Of a stretch of 64,000 nucleotides of DNA, positions 28,314-37,810 are shown in pieces; the first letter of the stretch is position 1; each line of letters starts with the position of its first letter. The notes beneath the pieces are model-generated. The model searched no databases. It was not told where the DNA came from and saw only the letters and a list, made by a program, of their open reading frames with translations. This DNA comes from an uncultured Schlesneria sp. (GTDB taxonomy: Bacteria; Planctomycetota; Planctomycetia; Planctomycetales; Planctomycetaceae): NCBI GenBank assembly GCA_903871875.1, contig CAIQIR010000106.1:1-64000 (forward strand). The letters are read 5' to 3'. The translations under genes were made by a program, and so were the position numbers.

Positions 28314-28763
28314 CTTGAATATGCGAGCGATTAAACGTGGTTTTCCGCCGTCAACCTGACTTCCCCGTTACCTCGCGAGAAGTCGATTGAGGTCTGATTC
28401 TGATCCTTGTGGTCTATCGGTAGGTCAAGAGATTTGACTCCAGCGCAAGACGTACCGGTTCTTCGGAGAATGCGGACCGCGTCCAATCACTTCCATGTAC
28501 TGGAACTGCGATAAGCAGGTATTTTGGGTGGTCTTTGTCGACGCGATGCAGGATTACCCGAACGCGTCAAAAGTCACCAAACGAGCCAGCCCGGTTGTCA
28601 TGACAACCGGGCTGTACTTCGGCAGATTCTGCCGGAATTCTGTTTGCAGCGCCTGGCGGGCAAGGACCTGCATGATTGTTCGGTCAACAGCTATTTTCAG
28701 GCAATTTGTCGTAACAATCCCAAAGTGTCGCGGGACGAACTTTAGGGGACTTCGATTCCGGAA
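28314..28763. other. Intergenic region with palindrome
   Basis: 450 bases between two minus-strand genes. It holds the 28-base palindrome at 28587-28614 and should contain the kinase promoter. I see no gene. Confidence 0.45.
28587..28614. repeat. Perfect 28-base palindrome
   Basis: The sequence reads the same on both strands: CAGCCCGGTTGTCA followed by its exact complement. It lies 149 bases downstream of the His-rich lipoprotein stop. It may be a bidirectional terminator stem (no T run on either side) or a binding site; the sequence cannot decide. Confidence 0.7.
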
Positions 28764-29315
28764 TTATTTCTTCTCAGGTTCGGCGGGCTGTTTTTCGGTG
28801 TGATCATGGTCATGATCTGAACCGTCGAGGTGATAATCGATGTGACCCAAATAGGGCTTGTCGCCGATTGTGATTCGCAAATCGCCATGCAGGAATCCGG
28901 CGTCCAACAGGGTGTGCACGAGGGCATCATCGACGAGTTCAAACTTGGTGGTTTTTCCTTCGGCATCGCCGGTTTGCGGCGCGGCTTTCAGGGTGAGAGC
29001 GTCTTTGCCTTCGGGTGTGATCGTGACTTCGGTCGCTACGACAGGTTCTGGAGTTTTCGCGTCTTTGCCCAGGACATAGAGTGTGATCGCGTGTGAATCG
29101 TGATCAACCACAATCTCGGCGTGGTATTCTTCTTCACCGAGTTCGACCAGACCACCGCCGTGTGGTCCCTTCTCGCCGTGTTCGTGATCATGTTCGGTGA
29201 CAGGTTCTGCTTTTTTCAATTGGTTTACAGGGGCATATTCAGATGTCTTGCCGCAACCAATTGATCCACAAGCCACACCGATGGCGACGCTGACGATCAA
29301 ACTGAACCGAGCCAT
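28764..29315 (-). CDS. His-rich putative lipoprotein (metal-binding)
   Basis: The 183-residue product starts at ATG 29315, which has AAGGAA 9 bases upstream; the 29417 start adds 34 residues that hide the leader. The leader ends at a lipobox-like GSIGC (Cys about residue 18), followed by a spacer and a His-rich stretch EHDHEHGEKGPHGGG. The centre (about 60-150) is a compact beta domain with EYHAEIVVDHDSHAITLYVLG. The tail carries DHDHDHTEKQ. His clusters at both ends suggest binding of a divalent metal such as zinc, copper or nickel, but the metal is not known. Confidence 0.8.
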   Translation of the reverse strand: MARFSLIVSVAIGVACGSIGCGKTSEYAPVNQLKKAEPVTEHDHEHGEKGPHGGGLVELGEEEYHAEIVVDHDSHAITLYVLGKDAKTPEPVVATEVTITPEGKDALTLKAAPQTGDAEGKTTKFELVDDALVHTLLDAGFLHGDLRITIGDKPYLGHIDYHLDGSDHDHDHTEKQPAEPEKK

Positions 29316-29939
29316 TTCAGATATTCCTTGAGAATTGAATGAGGAGAATAGATTCTTCTCGCAAGTATGAATCAGCGCATTTCGAAAAGCGATTTCCTTG
29401 GCTGCTCTTGAAGTCATTCGGACGACCCGAAAACCAATTGATATCTCGTGTTCGCCAACGTTTCATTCCGACAGGTGTTGAGGAAACAAACTTCCGGTGC
29501 CAATCATCCGACGATTCGCGAATTTGTGCCTGAAAAACAGCATTATTTTTGTCGCTAACACGGGTGGGATTATACTGACTTCTGTAGGATTTGACAGGAA
29601 TTACTCGCCAGAATCCGCAATCCGGAACCGCCCGTCTGCGGTGTGAATTTCTCGTGAACCCGCTGCCAACGCGATCACGAATCGATCTGCCTTCCCTGAA
29701 CGGCCCACGCGGTAAGTCAGGGCTGCAATCGCTCGGATCTTTGCAAACGAATCACTCTTCCCAGTTTTTTGTTGTTCTCGGAAGCATTGGTTAGACCTCG
29801 ATCCGTCAGCTTGTTTGGGTTCTGGCCACTCCCCCCTAGCCCAGTTCAGGGTTCCTCAGCGATCCCAAACTTCGTTCTTGTCGTTCGGTTCGTTATGCTT
29901 CCCGGCTGCAAGGAAGGGATTTTTTAAGAAGGATGCAGC
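29316..29939. other. Divergent intergenic region
   Basis: 624 bases between the His-rich lipoprotein (minus) and the parvulin gene (plus). A TATACT at 29571-29576 could be a -10 box, but its -35 region is poor. An AAGGA ribosome-binding site precedes ATG 29940. Nothing else is seen. Confidence 0.4.
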
Positions 29940-30830
29940 ATGGCTCTCAGAACGCTGGGATTACTGATCCCGTTCGTCGCGATTTTTTCTTTGGATCCGA
30001 AGGCGATCACGGTCGTTCGTGTGAATGGGACGGCGATTACTGCAGGGGATGTCGACTTCGCGGTGATGCAACAAGGGATCTCTGCAGAGGAGCGATCACA
30101 GGCAGAGCCAAAGGTGGTTGATCAATTGATTGACCGACAACTGATTCGGGCGTTCCTGGCGTCGCGGAAAATCGAACCGATCGCAGAAGAGCTGCAGTAT
30201 CAGATCGCGCGGGCGGAAGATTTGATCCGCAAGCGTGGCGAAGATCCGCCCAAGCTGCTGGCGAAACTTGGTTACACGCCCGAACGATTGAAAAGTGAAC
30301 TGGGACTGCCTCTGGCTTGGCAAGTTTATGTGCGTCAAACCATTACGCCGGTGCAAATCACGGACTATTTCGAACAACATCGCCAGGAATTGGACGGGAC
30401 TCAGTTGCGTGGCCGCCAGATTTTTCTAAAACGTCCTCAGCCACCGAGTGATACGGAAGTGGCCGAAAAAAAAGAGAAGCTGGCCGATTTGCGCCGCCAA
30501 ATTCTGGCCAACACGATCTCGTTTGCCGAGACCGCACGACGAGAATCAGACGCCCCGACCCGAGAAAATGGCGGTGATTTGGGACTGTTCGGCTGGCGAG
30601 GGAAGTTGCCCGCTGCGGTGTCTCAAGCGGCATTTCAACTCAAAGTAAACGAAATCAGCGAACCGATCGTCTCGCCGTTTGGTGTCCACTTGATTCAAGT
30701 CACCGAACGACATCCTGGCGACTTCAGTCTTGAAGATGTCCGTCCTGTGATTGTCGAGCGGCTGTCACAACAGCTTTGGAAAACCACTGTCGAGACGGCG
30801 CGAGCCAGCGCCAAGATCCAGCGGGAATAG
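29940..30830 (+). CDS. Parvulin-type peptidyl-prolyl isomerase (SurA/PpiC-like)
   Basis: The 296-residue product has an N-terminal hydrophobic leader (about 1-20; export is likely but the cleavage site is weak), a SurA-type chaperone helix bundle (about 25-140) and a parvulin (PPIC) rotamase domain (about 150-265). The rotamase motif is clear: LRGRQIFLKRP at the start and ENGGDLGLFGWRGKLP followed by LKVNEISEPIVSPFGVHLIQVTER at the end. It would fold exported or outer membrane proteins. It has its own ribosome-binding site and stands between divergent and same-strand neighbours without an obvious operon. Confidence 0.88.
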   Translation: MALRTLGLLIPFVAIFSLDPKAITVVRVNGTAITAGDVDFAVMQQGISAEERSQAEPKVVDQLIDRQLIRAFLASRKIEPIAEELQYQIARAEDLIRKRGEDPPKLLAKLGYTPERLKSELGLPLAWQVYVRQTITPVQITDYFEQHRQELDGTQLRGRQIFLKRPQPPSDTEVAEKKEKLADLRRQILANTISFAETARRESDAPTRENGGDLGLFGWRGKLPAAVSQAAFQLKVNEISEPIVSPFGVHLIQVTERHPGDFSLEDVRPVIVERLSQQLWKTTVETARASAKIQRE

Positions 30831-31165
30831 CCTTCGTCAATCCCCTTTTGCATTGGGGCGATGGTGACGATCGGGAACGTGACTCCTTCTTTTGCGGAGC
30901 ATTGGTTCACCAGCTGGCATGATCGGTGGAATCGGACATTCGATAAAGCCCTCATTTCTTCGGAGCGATCCGCAAAAAACGCGTGAAAATCAGGCTTGTC
31001 AGGCCTTCAGGTCTATGACAGACTTAGTGGCCCGTTGAAAATCGGGGGCAGGTTCCTGGCATGTACGAGATCCGCTGGGAACCTGGAGGTTTCGTTCGGT
31101 TGAGCCTGTGCCAGTTTTCCTTGGCGAGGTTCTGAATGGCTTGTCATCTCGAAAGGGTGTGCTTC
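30831..31165 (+). other. Intergenic spacer
   Basis: 335 bases between two plus-strand genes. No gene, RNA or convincing terminator is visible. Confidence 0.4.
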
Positions 31166-31975
31166 ATGTGGCGATTTCTCACGATGATCATTGCGGGAAT
31201 CGCCTGCCAGCTGGGGAGCATTGCTTCGGGACAGGGAGTTGTCTGCCAACTGCCCGAAGATGGTACCTGGGTTCGATACGAAGGAACCTACGCCCAAGTC
31301 GAGATTCGTCCAGAAACGGCCGCCGGGAAAGTTGCCATCGATCCCTGGAATGAGCACGTCACGATTAAATCCGTCGGCAAAGAGACTGCGGAATACCGCG
31401 GTGAGGAGACCGCTTGCCGATGGATCGAGATCAAGATTGAGCGAGGTCGCGTTCGAGACGGCAAGATCGATACCGGTTTGACGGGCCTGGAAATCTACAA
31501 GGTCTTGATCCCCGAAACGGCCGTGATCAAGGACAATGTCGACGCCGAGGGAGTGCCCGTCAGCTTTCTGCCGCTGGTGAAAGGGTATCGGAAGGTCGGA
31601 AGAACCGAGCCGAAACTTTTGACGGAACCCGCACTGCAGTTATATCCCCTGGGAATATTGGTCGGGTACTACCGCGAATTGGAACTCGTTGAAGACGATG
31701 TCGATCCGCAGGTGGGCCTGGGTGCCGTGAAAGCCAGCCAATGGAAGGGTGACATTACGATCGAGCGGCCGAATAGCCGTACGGTTCAAGAATCAACGAT
31801 CTGGAAAAGCGCGGATGTCGCTTTTGGTGTTGCCCGTTGGACCGCCAAGCTGGTACGCGAGACCAAGGATGATCAGTCGCCACGCGATGACTTTAAACCG
31901 GTCTCTGAAGTGACCATCGAAATGGTCGCGCAGGAAACGGGTGACGACGCCAAGAGCGAGTTGACAGAGCCCTGA
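31166..31975 (+). CDS. Exported protein of unknown function
   Basis: I do not recognise this 269-residue protein. ATG 31166 gives a signal peptide (MWRFLTMIIAGIACQLGSIA, about 1-22); the earlier ATG at 31136 would place ten polar residues before it. The mature part has paired beta segments: GTWVRYEGTYAQVEI, then ETACRWIEIKIERGRV, then EIYKVLIPETAVIKD, and a Thr/Val-rich C-terminus ending KSELTEP. No catalytic motif is obvious. It may be a secreted or periplasmic beta-rich domain. It is convergent with larC. Confidence 0.75.
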   Translation: MWRFLTMIIAGIACQLGSIASGQGVVCQLPEDGTWVRYEGTYAQVEIRPETAAGKVAIDPWNEHVTIKSVGKETAEYRGEETACRWIEIKIERGRVRDGKIDTGLTGLEIYKVLIPETAVIKDNVDAEGVPVSFLPLVKGYRKVGRTEPKLLTEPALQLYPLGILVGYYRELELVEDDVDPQVGLGAVKASQWKGDITIERPNSRTVQESTIWKSADVAFGVARWTAKLVRETKDDQSPRDDFKPVSEVTIEMVAQETGDDAKSELTEP

Positions 31976-32198
31976 GTTGGCGAAGTGATCCGCGTCGAAC
32001 GGTCCCGGCGATCAGGACGTGTGGCGAAGAGTTCGCTGCCGCGGTTCAATCGTTTTGTCGTTTTGCCAAGTCTATCACGTTTGTGCGGCAATTCTGTCGT
32101 CACATCACGCAGGACTACCTGGCCCTGCCTCGATTGAGGCAGGTGTGTGAATTCTCAGTGGTTCGATATCAAGCAATGATGTGCTCGGTCGCGACTTG

Positions 32199-33515
32199 TC
32201 AGTGATCGTGCCGGTGGTCGTGATCATGGTCGTGATCATGGTCGTGATCATGGTCGTGATCATGGTCGTGATCATGGGCACAATCATGATCGTGATCGTG
32301 TTCATGCTCACATTCGTCGCCGTCTTCGTCGTCCTCTTCCTGTTCGACGATAAAGGCGATTTGCGCGGCCATGTAGACGTCGCGTAGCGGCAGGCCGTGG
32401 GCTTTTGCGATTTCGACACAGTCGTCGTATTCGGGTGTAAAAATCACCGGCTCGTCACCGCGCCAGCCGACCTTGCCTTTAATCGATCCAAAGTCCGTTT
32501 CCACGGTATAAGCCATTCGTTCACGGACGGAACGTTGAATGCGTTGACGGCGGATCCCGAACGTCTGCGTTTCGCGGAACAAGATGGCTTCCAGCTTGCT
32601 GACATCGTCCAGCGAACTGATCACGCTTAACATGACTGCGGGACGATCCTTCTTCATTTGAATGGGTGTCGTATAGACGTCCAGCGCTCCCGCCGCCATC
32701 AACAACCGCTTCGTATAGCCCAGAACTTCTCCCGTGACATCATCGAGGTTCGTTTCGAGCAGAATCACGCTGTCCCCCGAGGTTTCGACGCCCGCGGTTT
32801 CCCCAATGATCAGCCGCAACACATTGGCTCGATCGTCGAACTCGCGAGTTCCCGCGCCGTAGCCGATCGTTTCGATCGTCATTTCGGGCAGTGAATCGGT
32901 GAATTGGCTAACCAAAGTTTTCACGATGGCTGCTCCCGTGGGAGTGGTCAGTTCCGCATTGACGGGAACATCAGCCAGAGGAATCCCTTTCAGCAATTCA
33001 GCCGTACCCGGGGTGGGAATCGCGCAGGTTCCATGAGCGATTTTCACCTGTCCGCGGCCCGTGGGAACGCGACTACAGAGCAATTCTTCGACATCCAGCC
33101 AGTCCATTCCGATTGCGACGGCAACGATATCGACGATCGAATCGATGGCACCCACTTCGTGGAAATGGACTTGATCGACGGTCGATCCATGCACCTTGGC
33201 CTCGGCTTCGGCCACCGCGTGGAAGATTCGCAGCGCGAGATCACGTTGATTGTCGTTCAATCCTTCCGACTTGTTGATGATCTGCCGGATGTCACTCAGA
33301 TGACGATGGGCGTGCTGTTCGGGATGTTCCACGCGAAAATGTTTGGCGCGAAATCCGCCTCGGTCCACTTCTTCCAGGTGCAGTTTGACACCAGGCAAAT
33401 TCAGCGATTCGATGCCGGCCCGAACGATCTCTAGATCAAGTCCCGCATCGACAAGGGCAGCGACCGTCATGTCGCCGCTGATTCCCGAGGCACAGTCCAA
33501 ATAAGCGATTCGCAT
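32199..33515 (-). CDS. larC: LarC nickel-pincer cofactor chelatase with His-Asp tail
   Basis: LarC inserts nickel into the pincer cofactor (pyridinium-3,5-bisthiocarboxylic acid mononucleotide) used by lactate racemase and related enzymes. The 438-residue product begins with the family start MRIAYLDCASGISGDM and has VHFHEVGAIDSIVDIV, HGTCAIPTPGTAELL and LLETNLDDVTGEVLGY. The last 40 residues are almost wholly His and Asp, with the alternating part encoded by a 12-base tandem repeat. That tail suits nickel storage or delivery. No larA, larB or larE is nearby, so the client enzyme is elsewhere. malQ lies upstream on the same strand, 119 bases away. Confidence 0.92.
   Translation of the reverse strand: MRIAYLDCASGISGDMTVAALVDAGLDLEIVRAGIESLNLPGVKLHLEEVDRGGFRAKHFRVEHPEQHAHRHLSDIRQIINKSEGLNDNQRDLALRIFHAVAEAEAKVHGSTVDQVHFHEVGAIDSIVDIVAVAIGMDWLDVEELLCSRVPTGRGQVKIAHGTCAIPTPGTAELLKGIPLADVPVNAELTTPTGAAIVKTLVSQFTDSLPEMTIETIGYGAGTREFDDRANVLRLIIGETAGVETSGDSVILLETNLDDVTGEVLGYTKRLLMAAGALDVYTTPIQMKKDRPAVMLSVISSLDDVSKLEAILFRETQTFGIRRQRIQRSVRERMAYTVETDFGSIKGKVGWRGDEPVIFTPEYDDCVEIAKAHGLPLRDVYMAAQIAFIVEQEEDDEDGDECEHEHDHDHDCAHDHDHDHDHDHDHDHDHDHDHRHDH
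32217..32276 (-). repeat. 12-base tandem repeat encoding His-Asp
   Basis: Five exact copies of GTCGTGATCATG stand head to tail at 32217-32276; imperfect relatives continue to about 32304. On the minus strand each copy encodes His-Asp-His-Asp at the C-terminus of LarC. Such a perfect short tandem repeat is prone to change in copy number by slippage. Confidence 0.9.
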
Positions 33516-33587
33516 GCTGAGGCTTTCTGAATAGTCGATGAACGGCCGCTGTCGGCGTTTGTTCTCAAGGTGCGGTATGAATCTGGA

Positions 33588-33625
33588 GTGGTTTCAGCGA
33601 GGGAACATACCCTCGGGTGAACCAC
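33588..33625 (-). terminator. Candidate hairpin after malQ
   Basis: Bases 33588-33603 and 33610-33625 pair at 12 of 16 positions around an AACATA loop, 10 bases after the malQ stop on the minus strand. There is no T run, so a factor-independent role is doubtful. Confidence 0.35.
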
Positions 33626-33634
33626 CAATTCAAT

Positions 33635-35191
33635 CTAACGCGAACGGTTTGCTTCCCGAGTCAGATTGGCCAGGCGCTGCTGCACTTCCGCAGTCAGCAT
33701 TCCAGGCACGTATTTCCATCGCCAGTTGGTGATTTCCGGACCGCAGGTTCCTGGCGTGTTCATCCGAGCTTCAGATCCGAGTGACAATATATCCTGCAGC
33801 GGGGCCACTGCGAGATTTGACCCAGATTTCCAAGCGATTTCGATGAATTCCCACGCGATGTTGGCTTCGTCACATTTGGTGTACTGCTTCAGCCGCTCCA
33901 ATTGATCTGGATGCGTCAGCATATTCGACCGAAACCAACCCAGAGTCGTGTCGTTGTCGTGTGTTCCGGTATACGCGACCGAATTCGCCTCGAATTCTTC
34001 AGGGCGATGGTGATCCCACGGCTCACCGGGCAGCATGAACTGCAGGACTTTCATGCCTGGTAAATTAAACTCTTTCCGCAGTGCATGGACTTCTTCAGTG
34101 ATCATTCCCAGGTCTTCGGCGATGATGGGAACGGTCGTCGAAGGGTCTGTGGCACTGTTGTCGCCGGAAACAGACGGCGGTCGTTTTGCCTGACACAGCG
34201 CCCGCAATAATTTCTGACGTGGACCGGGGATCCACTGGCCATTAATGGCCGTTGTCTCGCCTGCCGGAATGGACCAATAGGCTTCAAATCCCCGGAAATG
34301 GTCCAGCCGAACCAGATCCACAAACTGCAGCGACGCTTCCAGCCGATGAATCCACCAGCGGTAGCCGTCTCGCTCCATCGCGTCCCAGTCATACAGCGGG
34401 TTGTTCCATAATTGGCCTGTCGCGGCAAAATAGTCGGGAGGGACTCCCGCCACGTTCGTGGTATTGCCTTGTGCGTCGAGCTGAAAGAGTGAGCGATTGG
34501 CCCAGACATCGGCACTGTCGTGAGACACATAGATCGGAATGTCTCCGATGATTTTGATGCCGTAGCGTTGGGCATGTTCCCGCAGGCGTTGCCACTGTCT
34601 GACAAAAAAGAATTGCAACAACACTGCGGCCACGAATCGTTCACCCAGTTCAGGCTTCACGGCGCGTTCTGGTTCGGTGACGTATTCCGTCCATTGTTGC
34701 CAAGGGCGATTCTGATTGGCATCGCGCTGCGCCATGAACTTGGCATGGTTTTCGACCCAATCCACGTGCAGGCCACAGAATGCGGCGAATTCTTGTTGCA
34801 ACGGATGGCTGACAGGTAGGTTCCGCATGGCGGCAATCGCCGCTCGCAGCAACTGATGTTTTCGTTGGATCACGGCCGGAAAATCGACGCGGGACGCGTT
34901 TTCGACCTCGGGCAAGGCCGCATTTGACAGGTCCCCCTCGGTCAATAGTCCATCAGCTGCCAGCAGGTCGGGACTGATCAACAGCGGGTTTCCGGCGAAT
35001 GACGACGGCGACTGGTAAGGCGAATCGCCCGCGTCTGTCGGACACAACGGAAGCACCTGCCAGTATTTTTGCCCGGCACCCGCCAGCCAATCGATGAATT
35101 CGTCAGCGCGTGGTCCCAAATCGCCGATGCCGTATCGCGTCGGAATCGATGTGGGGTGAAGCAGAATTCCGCTAGCTCGTTCCTCTAACAT
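33635..35191 (-). CDS. malQ: 4-alpha-glucanotransferase (amylomaltase, GH77)
   Basis: MalQ transfers maltodextrin segments between glucans. The 518-residue product is a family 77 glycoside hydrolase of normal length. It begins with the typical RASGILLHPTSIPTRYGIGDLG and has WQVLPLCPTD, IGDIPIYVSHDSADVW, VRLDHFRGFEAYW containing the nucleophile Asp, IAEDLGMIT with the acid/base Glu, and YTGTHDNDTTLGW. No signal is seen, so it is cytoplasmic and acts in glycogen or maltodextrin turnover. It has an ATG at 35191 and is divergent from RNase D. larC follows it on the same strand. Confidence 0.96.
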   Translation of the reverse strand: MLEERASGILLHPTSIPTRYGIGDLGPRADEFIDWLAGAGQKYWQVLPLCPTDAGDSPYQSPSSFAGNPLLISPDLLAADGLLTEGDLSNAALPEVENASRVDFPAVIQRKHQLLRAAIAAMRNLPVSHPLQQEFAAFCGLHVDWVENHAKFMAQRDANQNRPWQQWTEYVTEPERAVKPELGERFVAAVLLQFFFVRQWQRLREHAQRYGIKIIGDIPIYVSHDSADVWANRSLFQLDAQGNTTNVAGVPPDYFAATGQLWNNPLYDWDAMERDGYRWWIHRLEASLQFVDLVRLDHFRGFEAYWSIPAGETTAINGQWIPGPRQKLLRALCQAKRPPSVSGDNSATDPSTTVPIIAEDLGMITEEVHALRKEFNLPGMKVLQFMLPGEPWDHHRPEEFEANSVAYTGTHDNDTTLGWFRSNMLTHPDQLERLKQYTKCDEANIAWEFIEIAWKSGSNLAVAPLQDILSLGSEARMNTPGTCGPEITNWRWKYVPGMLTAEVQQRLANLTREANRSR

Positions 35192-35567
35192 GTCTCGTCG
35201 TCCGTGATGATCATCGCTGAATGAATCTGTTGGGCTCGAGCGTGTCGCTCACACGACGAGTTCTAATTTTCCGACCGTAAAACGGCTGGATGGTGGCTTC
35301 AAGCGGAACATCGTCGAATCTCGACTGTTGCGAACGTTGACAAGCGAGCGGTCGATGGGAATCGTGACATCGGAACGGCTGAAAAGGAAGAGCAGCCGGA
35401 AACTTGTTCGATTCGGTTGTCCGAAAAGCCCAAAACCCCCTTGTTTTTCGCTGGCTTGCCACATATTCGAAAGGTTGCCACCATAGTGCCCTTCCCTGGG
35501 GGAGACAGTGTTTTTGTCTCACAGCCCTCCTGATTTCCCAAGTCCTTCCAGCCAGGGCACTTCGTCC

Positions 35568-36794
35568 ATGACGTCGTCCTTGATTACGAAACAATCCGCA
35601 TTCGACGAGCTTTGCGATCATATTCACAAGGCCGGCCTTGTCGCGTTTGATACCGAATTCGTCTCGGAACACACTTACCGTCCCGAATTGTGCCTCCTTC
35701 AATTCGCCACGAAAGAACGTTGCGTTGCCGTCGATCCCTACGAGGTCGATTATCGGCGGTGGTGGGAGTTGATGGCGGACGAAAAAACGACCGTGATTAT
35801 TCACGGTGGGCGGGAAGAGGTTCGTTTCTGCTTTACTCACGTCGACCTGCCACCGAAACGTTTATGGGATGTGCAGATTGCCGAAGGACTTCGTTCGCGT
35901 AGCTTTCCCCTGGGGTACGAAGCGCTGGTCAAACGAATTCTTGGCCGCACTGCCCAAGGGCGAGAAACGCGGACTGACTGGCGACGGCGGCCGTTGTCGG
36001 CGACGCAACTCGAATATGCCCTGGACGATGTGCAGCATGTGCTGGAAATCTATGAGCGCCAACGAACTTCGCTGCAGAAAATGAAACGCCTGTCGTGGGC
36101 GGAAGCCGAAATTCAGCGCATGATCGACGAAATCGCCGCCGAGCGATCGCCCGACAGTTGGCAGCGTTTGCCGGGGCTGCATCGTCTGACGCCGCGTGAA
36201 CTGGCGGTGGCGCGCGAAGTCTATCGCTGGCGTGAAGCCGAAGCGGCCGCCAAGGATCGTCCCATGCGGAAAATGCTTCGCGACGATCTGGTGATCGAAT
36301 TGGCCAAGCGACGACCGACCACGGAATCGGACCTGTTGGCGGTCCGAGATATGAACCGTCCCGAATACAAGCGTGCGGCGGCGACTCTGTTGGATTGCGT
36401 TGCCGCGGGAATGGCACTTCCGAAAGAAGATCTGCCGCAGCTGCCGAAATCGCTGGACGAAGACAAGGCTCACGATGAACAGGTGGTAGGCCAACTGTTG
36501 GGGTTGGCTCTCGCCAATCGGTGTGCGGAACTGAATGTGGCGATGGGATTGGTGGGAAAAACGGCCGACCTGCGACATTTGGTTCGTTGGCATGTCTATG
36601 GTGAGCGTGAGGGCGATCCCCCGCGATTGACGCAAGGCTGGCGTGCAGAAGTTTGCGGTGACCTGCTGACGGACGTTTTGGCTGGTAAGATCGCCCTGCG
36701 AGTCGCCGACCCTCAATCGGATCATCCCTTGGTTTTCGAACGCCGGAATGAAACCCCAGCGGCTCCCAAAACCGAGCCTGCCAAGACGAAGTGA
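35568..36794 (+). CDS. rnd: Ribonuclease D
   Basis: RNase D trims 3' ends of tRNA and other stable RNAs. The 408-residue product has the DEDDy exonuclease domain: VAFDTEF with Asp28 and Glu30, IIHGGREEVRFCF with the ExoII region, and LEYALDDVQHVL with the ExoIII Tyr and Asp. HRDC-type helical domains follow (LPGLHRLTPRELAVAREVYRWREAEAAAKDRP and the later helices). I use ATG 35568 because the exonuclease fold starts just after it; the 35508 frame adds 20 residues without similarity. The C-terminal tail is Pro/Lys-rich. Confidence 0.92.
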   Translation: MTSSLITKQSAFDELCDHIHKAGLVAFDTEFVSEHTYRPELCLLQFATKERCVAVDPYEVDYRRWWELMADEKTTVIIHGGREEVRFCFTHVDLPPKRLWDVQIAEGLRSRSFPLGYEALVKRILGRTAQGRETRTDWRRRPLSATQLEYALDDVQHVLEIYERQRTSLQKMKRLSWAEAEIQRMIDEIAAERSPDSWQRLPGLHRLTPRELAVAREVYRWREAEAAAKDRPMRKMLRDDLVIELAKRRPTTESDLLAVRDMNRPEYKRAAATLLDCVAAGMALPKEDLPQLPKSLDEDKAHDEQVVGQLLGLALANRCAELNVAMGLVGKTADLRHLVRWHVYGEREGDPPRLTQGWRAEVCGDLLTDVLAGKIALRVADPQSDHPLVFERRNETPAAPKTEPAKTK

Positions 36795-36938
36795 GGATCC
36801 TTACGCTTCGCCGATGCCGCCAAATATCACGTCAGGCATTCGGTGGGTGGTGCTGCATCAGCGGAACTCGCTGAACCTAAAAGACCATGCCTCTTCAGGT
36901 TCGGGGCCACCTGATACGAGACTATCGTCAACTGTTGT

Positions 36939-37697
36939 TCACCGATAGATCCACTGGGTGTCGCCGTCGAGAACGATTTCCGCTTCGCGCTGATCGAAGC
37001 GATCACCGCGGCGCCAGTATTTTTGCATGATGGTTTTTGCTTGTCTGATCGGTGTGCCGTCGGGACCGTTCAGTTGGCGAATACTGTTCGAGAATCCAGT
37101 CAAATAGACCGTGTACCGGTTGGCATCTGGATTGATTCCGCGCCACATGAACACGCCTTCGAGGGCCACTTCGCCTGGGGCACCGGGAGTGGATTGTTCG
37201 GGAATCGGACCGACAACGCTGACGGAACTTTTGTAGTTTCCTTTTTCACGTTTATTGATCGCGGCGAGAGCTTCCGGAATCACCTGATCTGAATAGACCT
37301 GGTTTCGATCGTTGTCCGTGACCATCAGGACTGCTTCCGGAATGAACTGTTGCGGAGCGACCGGTCGGTCCAGTGTGTTGACCGGCGGATTTTCTTTCGC
37401 TTTCGTGTCCAGCTTGTGATGGAACGCGCGGTAGACGATGTACCAGACGAATTCGGGCTTCTTTTCGCCCGTTTTCGGATCGGTCAGTTCGACCGGGATC
37501 ATTCGCATCGGCTTAAAATAGACATCCAGCACCCACAGATCGCTTTGAGATCCCTGTTCTTCGACGGAAGCAAACGCGGGAAAACGAATCTCGCCACCTC
37601 GCGGCGTTTGAGCATGGGCATCGGTTCGGCTACCAAGACCGATGGCGGCAATAAGTCCCAGCAAAAAGCGGAATCGAATCACGAAGATCCCCGTCAT
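36939..37697 (-). CDS. Exported protein of unknown function
   Basis: I do not recognise this 252-residue protein. A signal peptide is likely (about 1-29, ending DAHAQ). The mature part contains WVLDVYFKPMRMIPVELTDPKTGEKKP, a WYIVYRAFHHK segment, AVLMVTDNDRNQVYSDQVIPEA and FMWRGINPDANRYTVYLTGFSN: mixed beta strands typical of a compact secreted domain. The last 40 residues hold the basic segment MQKYWRRGDRFDQRE. No catalytic motif is visible. It is convergent with the RNase D gene and 113 bases downstream of the Ser/Thr kinase on the same strand. Confidence 0.78.
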   Translation of the reverse strand: MTGIFVIRFRFLLGLIAAIGLGSRTDAHAQTPRGGEIRFPAFASVEEQGSQSDLWVLDVYFKPMRMIPVELTDPKTGEKKPEFVWYIVYRAFHHKLDTKAKENPPVNTLDRPVAPQQFIPEAVLMVTDNDRNQVYSDQVIPEALAAINKREKGNYKSSVSVVGPIPEQSTPGAPGEVALEGVFMWRGINPDANRYTVYLTGFSNSIRQLNGPDGTPIRQAKTIMQKYWRRGDRFDQREAEIVLDGDTQWIYR

Positions 37698-37810
37698 GTG
37701 TATGTCCTGGTGAAAAGGACCGCGGTTTTCGACAAATTTTCGCCGGCGTAAGCTGCCCTTACCCGCCCATTCTCACGATAGAAACGTTTCAAGGGCACGG
37801 TCAAGAGGAT

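Noticed and set aside
32217-32276. CRISPR-like array of short repeats
   Set aside because: The units are head to tail without spacers and lie inside larC, coding His-Asp.
32181-32419. Open frames opposite the larC His-Asp repeat
   Set aside because: They are produced by the 12-base repeat read in other frames and give only Val/Met/Ile or Thr/Met repeats.
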